Source: Planctomycetaceae bacterium (lineage in GTDB: Bacteria > Planctomycetota > Planctomycetia > Pirellulales > Pirellulaceae). From it: a stretch of 64,000 nucleotides of DNA. The stretch spans positions 37,359 to 101,358 of the forward strand of contig CANHVO010000001.1 of the NCBI GenBank assembly GCA_947463915.1, written 5' to 3'. The position numbers were made by a program, and so were the translations under genes. The notes under the pieces were generated by a model, which saw only the letters and a list, made by a program, of their open reading frames with translations, made no database searches and was not told the origin of the DNA. Below are positions 20,601-30,200 of this stretch, in pieces. The number at the start of each line of letters is the position of its first letter. Positions within the stretch are counted from its first letter, which is position 1.

Positions 20601-23600
20601 GGAATTGAAGATATCTTTGTCTTCGATCGAAACAGTAATGTGATAGAGCGTGTAAGTATGGCAAATGACGGCTCCCAGGAAAGCAATTTCAGCTTTCAAC
20701 CATCGATTAGTGCAGATGGCCGATTTGTGGCATTTGGCTCTTATGCAGAGAACTTTGTTCCGGGGGATACCAACGATACGTCCGATATTTTTGTCTATGA
20801 TCGGCAGCAACATTCTATTCAATGTGTTACTCTAGGTATCAATGGTGCGATAGGAAATAGTGATAGTTTCTATCCGTCAATCAGCGCGGATGGTCGTTAT
20901 GTTGTTTACAGCTCCAGCGCAAGTAACTTGGTGACCGGAGATACAAACGGTAAAGGCGATACGTTTATATTTGATACCGTTCGTAAAACCACGGAACGTG
21001 TTACCGGCCAGAGTGGGGCCGAATCTACTGGGGGCGGAATTGCATCTATTAGTTCTAACGGCCAGTTTATCGCTTTTTCTTCATTTGAGGACAACCTAAG
21101 TCCACTCGATATGAACGGAAGTCTCGACGAGTACGTTTATGATCGAATCAGCAGACAATTTGAGCGAATTAGTTTTACCGCTACGAGTACCCAGTCGTTT
21201 GTAAATGAAAGTGGAAATCAAACAATAAGTGCGGATGGACGGTACGTATCCTTCGATGCTTCAACTTCACTTGTGCCAGAAGATATAAATGGTAAATCGG
21301 ACGTTTATGTCTATGATCGTACCAACCATTCCCTTGAACTGATCAGCAAAGGATTAGGAGGGCAGATGGCAAACGGCGAGAGTAGTGTTCCATCGATTAG
21401 CCCAGGTGGAAGATTTGTCGCTTTCACTTCGACTTCGAGCAATCTAGTCTTAAACGACAGTAATAATACCAAAGATATCTTTATCTTCGATCGAACATTG
21501 CGTACTCTGGAGCGAGTCAACGATGCTAACAACGGAATCTATTCCTCGAATGCTGATAGCCTTTTCGAAAACTTGCAGGTTTCACTTAGTGACGACGGTC
21601 GATTTGGGGTGTTCGCAAGTGTTGGGGACAAACTTGACATAAATTTGCTCGACCGCAACAGCCAGCAAATTCGTCCTGCACCTTTTGACCAGGGGTTTTC
21701 TACAATTCGTGGGACTGAGCTTACCTTGGTTGGAGAGACGTTAACTAGATTTTCTGTTTCAGGTAGTGTGGATCTTGTCGATACCATTATCTCTGGGACT
21801 AATGCCGATCTCGGCTCCCAGGTCTCTTTCAAAAATGTGCTTCAAGATTCATCTCCCGGCGTCTCGTTTTTGGGGAAGTTAGACCGTATCGGTACGGCTC
21901 CTCCGGTACATTTACTCCTTCGAGGAAATCCCGCTATTGATCAAGGCAGCATACTGTTCTCTGGCTCAAGAGACCAACTCGGGGTGTTGAGAGGAAAACC
22001 AGATATCGGAGCCGTCGAGGTTGTAGATGCAAACGTATCAGGACTCGTTTACATCGATTCCAACAGGAATCAACTTTTTGATGATGGCGAAACGACGATT
22101 CCAGACGTCCAGGTTAGGCTTCAGTCACCATTGTCAATCCGCTCGGCCATTTCAAACGCGGCTGGTGTTTTTAAAGTGGAGAAAATCGATCCGGGCAAAT
22201 TGACTGCGACGGTCTCATTGCCAAAAAACTTTACAAAATCGGTACCCGTCACACAGAGGATTCCTCCAACCTTCGTCCCGAATAAAAGCAGCTTTTTCGG
22301 AGGTCTAAGTTCAGATGGGCGATTCGTTGCTTTCGAATCAGATGCAACAAATCTTGTTCCAAACGATACCAACAACACTCGCGACTTATTTCTTTACGAT
22401 CGTCAAGGCAAGACTGTCATTCGAGTTGCAGAAAATGCAGCATTCTCGTCGCCAAGTGTCAGTCCAGATGGTGGGTTCGTTGTCTACAATTCCATTTTAT
22501 ATCCTTCTGGTATGAGCAGCGTTTTTGCGTACAACGTCTTGAGTAGTAGAACGGAACTCATTGGAGGAGGGAGCGGCGCGAAACTGAGCAACGATGGTCG
22601 ATTTGTCGTTTTTTCATCGCAAGGCCTATTCGTGTACAACCGTGATACACAGGTGACTGAGCAGCAAAACATAACTACGACCGGGGGACTGCCAAATGAT
22701 TTCATTAACCACAGTTCTATCAGCGATGATGGGCGCTATATCGTTTTTGATTCATTGGCTGATAATTTAGTTGCTTCAGATATCAATCTTCATCAGGATG
22801 TTTTTCTTTACGATCGAGTTGATAAAAAGACTACGATAGTTAGTGCCAACGCCATGAAAGTTCAAGGAAACGGAGATTCTCTTTCTCCTTCCATTTCTGC
22901 TGACGGACGATACGTCGTGTTTCTTTCCGATTCCACTAACCTAATTGAAAGCGGCACCAAGAATGTTCGTAATGTATTTGTTTTCGACAGAATCACAGGA
23001 TCTTTAGAACTAGTAAGTAAATCTTCCAAGGGCGCCCAGGGAGACGACTTTAGTTCGACGCCGTCAATCAGTTCCGATGGCCGATTCGTCTCGTACGGAT
23101 CGGACGCGACCAATCTCGTCGACGGTGATACAAATCGCAATCGTGACATTTTTCTTTTCGATCGCTCTTCAACCACAACCCTACGGCTCAACCTGACTGA
23201 CGGAGAACAACAACGTGGCTTTAGCTTTGCTCAATCAATGAGCGCAGATGGAAGCCTTGTCGTCTATGAGTATTTCCCAAATACGAATGATTCAGATCGA
23301 GACGGTCCCTCCGATGTCTATGTTGCGGCGAACCCACTCACCGATGCAAATCGCTCAAGGATTGTTTCCGCAGGAGACATTGTAACTGATCTCAACTTAG
23401 GTCTCGCTCCCGATCCAGGAACGATTTCAGGACGGGTCTATGAAGACTCAATACTCGAAAATGGCAATTACGACCAAGGTGAGACCGGACTAGCTGGCTG
23501 GACGGTTTATGTTGACGAAAATAACAATGGAGTGCAAGAACGAACCGAGCAATTTGGGATAACCAACAATGTTGGCGTTTACCAATTGTCAAACATGCCA

Positions 23601-26600
23601 GGATACAAAAGGTACACTATTCGTGCTGTCGCTCAGTCAGGTTTCGTTCAGATCGCTCCTCTGTCCGGCAGCAACGACTTATTTTTGTCAGCGGGCGGTA
23701 CGATTGGCGATCGCGATTTTGGTTTCCAGCGAGTGCAATCGAGTGGGCAATCGAGTGGTTCATCGGTCAGTGGCCGGCTTTATGATGATCGTAATGGAAA
23801 TGGTCTCTTCGATGCTGGTGATGTTCCGATCGCCAATCGTGAAGTCTACCTCGATGCTGCTAACTTCGGTGTGCGCGACTCGAATGAACCTCGCGTTTTA
23901 ACCGATTCCCAAGGTTTTTATAGCATCGATGGCTTGAGCTCGCGGACTGTGGCCGTGACAACCACACTCGATGCATCCCTAGTCCACGTTTCACCGCTTG
24001 GCAGCCAGTTCAGTCTTCAAAAATATCCTCTTTTCGCTGGCATCACTCCGTTCGCTAATCCACAGGCGATCGTCTCTGGCGACTTCAATCTGGATGGATA
24101 TGCCGATGTGGCTATCGCATTGGCTGAAGCCAATAAACTGAGCATTCGCTTGAATGACAAGAAGGGTGGGTTCCTGCCTGACCCCATCGATATCGATCTG
24201 GGCAAAGACGGTGTCGGGCCGGCTTCGTTGGTCATTGGCCAATTTGACAACGATCCTAAACTCGATGTCGCTCTCACAGCTAAATTATCATCGAAGGTAA
24301 TCGTGTTGTTGAATTTCAATCCGACGACCAAAACGTTCGCGTCGCAATCTGCCGTAACCGTCGGCCTACAACCGACCGATATCGTTGTAGGACAATTTGG
24401 TGGCGATTCAAAACTGGATTTGGTTGTCGTCAATCAAGGAAGCGCATCGGTCAAAGGAGATTCGACCGTTCAAGTTCTCACAAACAATGGCAGCGGCGTA
24501 TTTACCGCTGGGCCGCCTGTTCCAACAGGAGGGGACGATTCCATTTCGCTCACGGCCGCAAACTTCGCGGGGGATACCTCACTGGACGTTGCTGTGGTCC
24601 ATGCGGCTCCCGCTAATACATCGACACCCAACGGAGGCGTTACCATTTTGGTTGGCAACGGTGCCGGAGGTTTGTCTCTGCAATCGACGTTCTACCAAAC
24701 AGGAGCTCTCCCGATCGATTCATCGACGGCTGACTTCAATGGCGATGGACGGGCCGATTTGGCTGTCGCGAATTTTAGTTCGAACTCGATTTCAATTTTG
24801 ATTGGTCAATCCAACGGCACATTCCGGGTTCAAACGGCGATTCTCGGTACTGCCAGCGGTGCGTTCGATATCACCGTTGGGGATATTGATGACGATGGAG
24901 ACATCGATGTCATTGCAAGTAACTTGATCGATCGCAACATTTCGATCTTCCGCAATATAGGAGTCGATGCGACCAACGGCGACGTGCGATTTGAACCTCT
25001 AGAAAACGTTGGTCTCGGTCAATTCGCGCAAGCACAGCGGATGCCGTTGGTCGTCGGTAACTTTGACAACGACACATCCGGGCCTGGAGGAAAAGGCACG
25101 CTTGATATCGTGACGATTCCGCAAGCTACCGATACGATCCACGTCCTGAAGAACAGACTTGTTAATGGTACCCACCGGGTCTTACTAACGGGTACGAATA
25201 AGGTCACCGACATGGATTTCATCATCAAGAATGCAATCCTGCCTCCATCTTTCAATGACATATCGAGCCCTGCACCGATCGTTGAAGATGCAACGGAACA
25301 GTTGATTGAGTTGACCGGTATCAAAAAGGGGCGTGCAACAGGACCTGCCTTAAGATTTGCGGCGATCAGTTCTGTGCCTGGGTTGATTTCGAACCCCGTA
25401 GTTACTTACCTTGATGGCAACACCGGCGCAACGCTACGTTATGCGTCTGTCGCGAATGCGAATGGCACGGCCATCATCACCGTACAAGCGATCGACGCGG
25501 GTGCTGATCAAACGTTCAATACAACCGACGATGGGAGTTTTGAACGTTCAATCACCGTGACTGTGCTTGCGGTCAATGACCCTCCAACATTTTTGGTACC
25601 TTCGTTAACTACAGTAACTCAAAAAGAGGGAGCTCAGTCGATAGCTAACTTTGTTAGTAGCCTTTCGCCTGGCCTTGGTTCCGATGAAGCGAATCAAGCT
25701 CTTTCGTCCACCATCGTCGTTTCGGATCCAAGTTTGTTTACCATACAACCGGCGATCAATGGGGCGGGAATATTGACGTTTACGCCGAACCGAAATCAAT
25801 CAGGCATTACGCCGATAACAATATCCTATAAGGACAATGGTGGCATCGCGAACAGTGGTGTCGATACTGCGACGAAGAATTTCGTCATCCAAGTGCTGCC
25901 GGTCAATGACGCACCCTCATTTAGTCTACAAGGCAACCTGTCGGCGCAAGTGGGATCAGGATTACAAACAAAAACGGGCTTCGCCTTTGGCTTCTCACCA
26001 GGTGGCGGTCCCGATGAAGCGTCGCAAATTGTGCTGGACTATTTGGTAACTGTGGATTCGCCAGGACTGTTTGTGAAGCTCCCGGTCATTGATTCCGCCG
26101 GTACACTGACGTTTACACCTGCCGCCGATCGAAGTGGTATCGCATCCGTCAGTGTTCGTGTTCGCGATAGCGGTGGAATATCAAACGGCGGCGTCGATTT
26201 GTCGCCCATAAAATCATTTACGATTACTGTCGGGCTGTCGCAAACGCTAACACTGAATGCAGCCGAAATTGGGCCACATGAAATCGCGATTCGCAATGGT
26301 ATGCTGGTGGTGACAGCTGGGGGAAATACCATCAATAGCGTACCGGTTGTGGATCTTCAGAAGGTAACGATCAACGACCGTTCCGGAGCGAGACTTTTCG
26401 AAGTCACGGCTCCTGCATCGAATCTGCCGGGAACAATCCGCTACACTGGAATTGGCAGGCCGATCGAGTTGGTCAGCGAACAAGCGTTGATTGATTTGTC
26501 GTCGTTGACGCCAGACAAATTGTTTGGAGTCCAGATTGTGGATTTGCGATTGACGGGAGTAAACAGCTTTGTGTTTAAACCGACGGATGTAAGTTCTCTG

Positions 26601-27134
26601 AATGCCACCAAGACGCTTCGGTTCATAATGGACAAAGACGATAAGCTGGCTACACAGAGCGTATGGAAATCGCAAACAGGTACAGCTGAAAATGGAGTAT
26701 GGGTACAACCTTATACATCGGGTGATGCGAGAATCGAAGTGATCTCGACGTCCCCGTGGCAGAACAAGGTTAATTTGTTCGATATTGATGGTGATCAAGC
26801 CGCGTCGCCATTGGACGTATTGGCATTGATTAATTTAATCAACGCTGGTTCGGGTGGAGCCCTACCTGTACGAGGCTCAATTGGCTTGGGCACGATCAAT
26901 TCCTTTATCGATCCCGATGGCGACAACACGCTTGGGCCACTGGACGTTCTGACGGTGATTAATCAACTGAACCGCGGCAGCGGTGCCGACGGGGAATCGA
27001 CGGATGCAATGTTGTATCCGTTTTCGACGCAATCGATCGATCAAGTCATGGCAGTGGACTTAAGCGATCTGTTTGAGAGTCCTACTGTCGTCACTTACTC
27101 CACAAAAAGTTCTCGGCGACAGGACAAGAGGTGA
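17667..27134 (+). CDS. Giant secreted subtilase / triple-propeller / dockerin protein, copy 3
   Basis: RRRRLQYELLESRRMLASDL N-terminus; S8 motifs GVVDGGID, GHGTHVAGT, NGTSMASPHVAG; PD40 blocks, FG-GAP blades, VNDAP repeats, dockerin DIDGDQAASPLDVLALINLIN...DPDGDNTLGPLDVLTVINQLN. Confidence 0.92.
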   Translation: MHQKYARSARNRSSRRRRLQYELLESRRMLASDLAVNDTLHQTTGPMNWFESFQDVDRVSPESLADVDKSLPAGIAGPVEPAVGEWIVQLTDSAAKPLRSLDQANSLFNQAYGDFTIISGLGVEGLLLVRGRGATKSVLESSLSQNENVQSFSLNQLIEGKSTTPNDPEFVAGLMPGMEKIDATNAWDVSRGSSSTVVGVVDGGIDPTHPDLYLNIWVNQGELPTKYLDDVGPKLTDIDGDGLITFYDLNNVTRATTSPYAFTFNGFANGPNASFVVDKNSNGRIDAEDLLADPNWADGFDTDNNGFFDDFFGVNFRAGSGDPFAANNPSDELGHGTHVAGTIGAIGGNAAGVVGVNWQTSLMSLRILDNNNQGDSGAAIRAINYAREMRERYRVEPNGRVSEGANVRVLNNSWGQPGGYEVSLETAIQDSTDAGILFVAASGNGNFLGQGVDNDRTPFYPAGYNTVLAVAASDSSDRPATFSNFGIKSVDIFAPGVGIRSTLSGGGIGSANGTSMASPHVAGTAALIWSAFPAATVDEVQLAILSTVDPITNGSSFVSTGGRLNASKAINADVFAPAARLVSKQNITSSGGASTEFTVEYSHRSGIDTTSIGNEDLIVTRQWGPADQLVATLKPNSITTTVTTARATYIVSAPGGTWDPLDFGDYVISTVAGRVAAKVGGKTTEARDVGLFNVRIIDPSFLYVTTYSDSLEQGTLRSQIIAANAAAPSPRTIILESGLYSIDVPPTPDFASKFPTPSPQSQCFAPAVHSAWSNEASGDFDVIGSITVIGNQKDTTIINGKSFDRVFKVHPDATFNLQRATITGGVSPTDQGGGGILSAGNLSITDSIIRGNRAKGIEAISPIGGGGVAVWSGQTNISSSWIDDNDSNLGGGVFYCGASDGNISQSTISNNRGGGVQGSSSKDLIVSNSTISTNVGGNGAIADFNGVNDAIRDPSISADSRFIAFSSKADNLVPGDTNGIEDIFVFDRNSNVIERVSMANDGSQESNFSFQPSISADGRFVAFGSYAENFVPGDTNDTSDIFVYDRQQHSIQCVTLGINGAIGNSDSFYPSISADGRYVVYSSSASNLVTGDTNGKGDTFIFDTVRKTTERVTGQSGAESTGGGIASISSNGQFIAFSSFEDNLSPLDMNGSLDEYVYDRISRQFERISFTATSTQSFVNESGNQTISADGRYVSFDASTSLVPEDINGKSDVYVYDRTNHSLELISKGLGGQMANGESSVPSISPGGRFVAFTSTSSNLVLNDSNNTKDIFIFDRTLRTLERVNDANNGIYSSNADSLFENLQVSLSDDGRFGVFASVGDKLDINLLDRNSQQIRPAPFDQGFSTIRGTELTLVGETLTRFSVSGSVDLVDTIISGTNADLGSQVSFKNVLQDSSPGVSFLGKLDRIGTAPPVHLLLRGNPAIDQGSILFSGSRDQLGVLRGKPDIGAVEVVDANVSGLVYIDSNRNQLFDDGETTIPDVQVRLQSPLSIRSAISNAAGVFKVEKIDPGKLTATVSLPKNFTKSVPVTQRIPPTFVPNKSSFFGGLSSDGRFVAFESDATNLVPNDTNNTRDLFLYDRQGKTVIRVAENAAFSSPSVSPDGGFVVYNSILYPSGMSSVFAYNVLSSRTELIGGGSGAKLSNDGRFVVFSSQGLFVYNRDTQVTEQQNITTTGGLPNDFINHSSISDDGRYIVFDSLADNLVASDINLHQDVFLYDRVDKKTTIVSANAMKVQGNGDSLSPSISADGRYVVFLSDSTNLIESGTKNVRNVFVFDRITGSLELVSKSSKGAQGDDFSSTPSISSDGRFVSYGSDATNLVDGDTNRNRDIFLFDRSSTTTLRLNLTDGEQQRGFSFAQSMSADGSLVVYEYFPNTNDSDRDGPSDVYVAANPLTDANRSRIVSAGDIVTDLNLGLAPDPGTISGRVYEDSILENGNYDQGETGLAGWTVYVDENNNGVQERTEQFGITNNVGVYQLSNMPGYKRYTIRAVAQSGFVQIAPLSGSNDLFLSAGGTIGDRDFGFQRVQSSGQSSGSSVSGRLYDDRNGNGLFDAGDVPIANREVYLDAANFGVRDSNEPRVLTDSQGFYSIDGLSSRTVAVTTTLDASLVHVSPLGSQFSLQKYPLFAGITPFANPQAIVSGDFNLDGYADVAIALAEANKLSIRLNDKKGGFLPDPIDIDLGKDGVGPASLVIGQFDNDPKLDVALTAKLSSKVIVLLNFNPTTKTFASQSAVTVGLQPTDIVVGQFGGDSKLDLVVVNQGSASVKGDSTVQVLTNNGSGVFTAGPPVPTGGDDSISLTAANFAGDTSLDVAVVHAAPANTSTPNGGVTILVGNGAGGLSLQSTFYQTGALPIDSSTADFNGDGRADLAVANFSSNSISILIGQSNGTFRVQTAILGTASGAFDITVGDIDDDGDIDVIASNLIDRNISIFRNIGVDATNGDVRFEPLENVGLGQFAQAQRMPLVVGNFDNDTSGPGGKGTLDIVTIPQATDTIHVLKNRLVNGTHRVLLTGTNKVTDMDFIIKNAILPPSFNDISSPAPIVEDATEQLIELTGIKKGRATGPALRFAAISSVPGLISNPVVTYLDGNTGATLRYASVANANGTAIITVQAIDAGADQTFNTTDDGSFERSITVTVLAVNDPPTFLVPSLTTVTQKEGAQSIANFVSSLSPGLGSDEANQALSSTIVVSDPSLFTIQPAINGAGILTFTPNRNQSGITPITISYKDNGGIANSGVDTATKNFVIQVLPVNDAPSFSLQGNLSAQVGSGLQTKTGFAFGFSPGGGPDEASQIVLDYLVTVDSPGLFVKLPVIDSAGTLTFTPAADRSGIASVSVRVRDSGGISNGGVDLSPIKSFTITVGLSQTLTLNAAEIGPHEIAIRNGMLVVTAGGNTINSVPVVDLQKVTINDRSGARLFEVTAPASNLPGTIRYTGIGRPIELVSEQALIDLSSLTPDKLFGVQIVDLRLTGVNSFVFKPTDVSSLNATKTLRFIMDKDDKLATQSVWKSQTGTAENGVWVQPYTSGDARIEVISTSPWQNKVNLFDIDGDQAASPLDVLALINLINAGSGGALPVRGSIGLGTINSFIDPDGDNTLGPLDVLTVINQLNRGSGADGESTDAMLYPFSTQSIDQVMAVDLSDLFESPTVVTYSTKSSRRQDKR

Positions 27135-27298
27135 CACTGTTGATCGGAGTACCTGAGGCCCTACGACTCGCTAGGTGCTGGTTAGCTGCATCCCCGGTAA
27201 GTTGCACACGCTCCCGTCGTCAATCGTTCCACCATAATTCTTTGCTTTTGACTATAACTTTCGATTTTAATAAAATTTTTCGTTAACTGAGATACTCC

Positions 27299-30200
27299 AT
27301 GCCATCCAAGGATTTGCACTCTACCAACGCACGAAAGAATCACAAACGTACACGACGTACAAGATTTCTTTTTGAGCTTCTCGAACAACGGGCAATGCTT
27401 GCGAGCGATCTGCATGCTACCAGTATTCCGTTTCATTGGTTTGAATCGAATCATTCTGTTGATCGCGTTCCCGTGGCGGAGTTGGCTCGAGTCGACAAGT
27501 TGTTACCCGAGGGAGTTGCTGGTCCCGTTGCACCTGCACTTGGTGAATGGATTGTGCAACTGACAGATGACTCCGCAAATTCAGTTAACTCGTTTGAGCA
27601 AGCGGCGAAGGCTCTGAATCAAGATGCCAATACGTTTACAATCATCTGCGGACTTGGTTCCAAGGGATCGCTACTTGTTCGAGGAACAGGATCCACCAAA
27701 GTCTCCATCGAAGCCAGTTTGTCGCACAATTCGAACGTCCAATCGTTTAGCCTCAATCAACTGATCCAAGGTCAATCGACAACACCGAACGATCCCGAGT
27801 TTGTGGCTGGTCTTATGCCAGGTATGGAAAAAATCGATGCGACGAACGCTTGGGATGTGACGCGAGGTAGTTCGTCGACCGTGGTTGGTGTCGTTGACGG
27901 AGGTATCGACCCAACGCACCCGGACCTCTATTTGAACATCTGGATCAATCAAGGCGAACTGACTAACAAGTATCTCGATGATGTGGGGCCTAAGCTAACG
28001 GATATCGATGGAGATGGGCTCATCACGTTTTATGACTTGAACAATGTCACTCGAGCCACGACCGCTCCGTATGCGCTTACTTTCAATGGCTACACCACAG
28101 GTCCCAATGCATCCTTCGTCGCAGACAAAAATAATAATGGTCGGATCGACGCGATCGATCTGCTCGAGGATCCGAATTGGGCAGATGGTTTTGATACCGA
28201 CAACAACGGCTTTTTCGACGACTTCTTCGGAGTGAACTTTCGAGTCGGCTCGGGCGATCCGTTCGCAGCCAATAATCCATCGGATGAGTTAGGGCACGGG
28301 ACGCACGTCGCGGGCACGATCGGAGCCATTGGAGGTAACGCAACCGGTGTTGTGGGCGTCAATTGGCAAACATCGCTTATGTCCCTTCGAATTCTTGATA
28401 ACAACAACCAAGGCGATTCCGGCGCAGCGATTCGAGCGATCAATTACGCTCGCGAGATGCGTGAGCAATATCGCGTCGATACTATTGGCCGTGTGACTCA
28501 AGGTGCGAATGTCCGTGTTTTAAACAACTCGTGGGGACAACCCGGCGGTTACGAAGTATCCCTCGAAGCCGCAATCCACGACAGCAGCGATGCTGGAATC
28601 ATCTTTGTAGCCGCCGCCGGTAACGGCAATTTCATTGGCCAAGGCGTCGATAACGATAGAACGCCCTTCTATCCAGCCAGCTACGACGTTCCCGGGTTGA
28701 TTGCAGTAGCCGCTTCCGACCCGACCGATCGTCCGGCCGGTTTCACTAACTTCGGTGCGCAGTCAGTTGACCTCTTCGCTCCTGGCGTAGGTATCCGAAG
28801 CACGCTTCCCGGTGGTGGTTACGGTAGTGCCAACGGAACCAGCATGGCGACACCGCATGTCGCTGGCACCGCTGCCTTGGTATGGTCGGCATTCCCAGAA
28901 GCAACGGTAGCTGAGGTTCAAAAGGCGATTCTTAGCAAGGTTGCCCCGATTGCCAACGGCAGCTTATTCGCATCCACCGGCGGGCGTTTAAGTGCCTCCA
29001 AAGCTATCATAGCCGACGTCTTCGCACCCGCGGCAAGATTGATCGCCAAACAAAACATCACGACCGCTGGCGGTACTTCAACTGAGTTCACTGTTCAATA
29101 TTTCCATCGCAAGGGGATCAATGCGGCAACGATTGGCAACGACGACATTCTCGTAAAGCGTCAATGGGGTTCCACCGGTCCGCTGTCGGTAACTCTCAAA
29201 CCGAACAGCATTACATCGACATCGACCTCGGTCAACGCGACCTATATACTTACTGCTCCGGGTGGCGTTTGGGATCCGGAGGATTTTGGAGATTACGTAG
29301 TTGAAACCACAGCGGGGGGCGTGGTTTCGTCGGAAACTGGTCAATCCACGCAATCGCGAGAGATTGGTCTTTTTAATGTTCGAATCAACGATCCCAGTTT
29401 CATCTACGTTCAATCGAACTTCGACAAGCCTGGGAACGGATCGCTCCGAGAGGCGATTGCCACAGCCAACGCTGCCGGCGCGTTTCGCACCATTATTTTG
29501 GAGACCGGTACGTATCTTCTCGAAATTCCCTTCCAAGCCGATCCCAACTCAACATTCCCTCAATCGATTTCATCTACACTTGTCGATTTGCCCCCAAATC
29601 TAGGAGCTTGGTCGGGCGAGGGCACTGGCGATTTTGATATCACTGGTTCCGTGCGGATCATCGGAAATCAAAACGACTTGACGACTATTGATGCGCAGCG
29701 TCTCGATCGAGTTTTCAAAGTCCACGCTGGCGGATTTTTGGAGCTTGATCGCGTAACAATAAGAGGAGGGAATTCACCGCCCAACCAGGGAGGGGGAGGC
29801 GTCTTGTCGTTAGGGGAACTACGCCTCAACAACACGATCGTTCGCGGAAATCGTGCGTTGGGAAATGATCCGATCGATCTAATCGGCGGCGGCGGTATTG
29901 CGACTTGGGGAGGAGGTGTCCAGCTTTCAGAATCGTGGATCGATGGAAACGAGGCAGACTTCGGAGGTGCCTTTTTCGCAACCGGCGATGCCGATTTTTT
30001 TATTGATCGAAGTACCATTAGCAACAATCAGGGAGGTGGTGTTCATTCCCATTCGCATTTCACAAATACAATTGTGAATTCGACTTTCTCGGAGAACGTC
30101 GGCGGTAAAGGGGCCATCTTCAACAGCAGAAACAGTTTCGAAGGAAACAGTTTTGCACCGGTCATTAGTGCTGATGGTCGTTTCGTGGCCTTCGAGTCGG

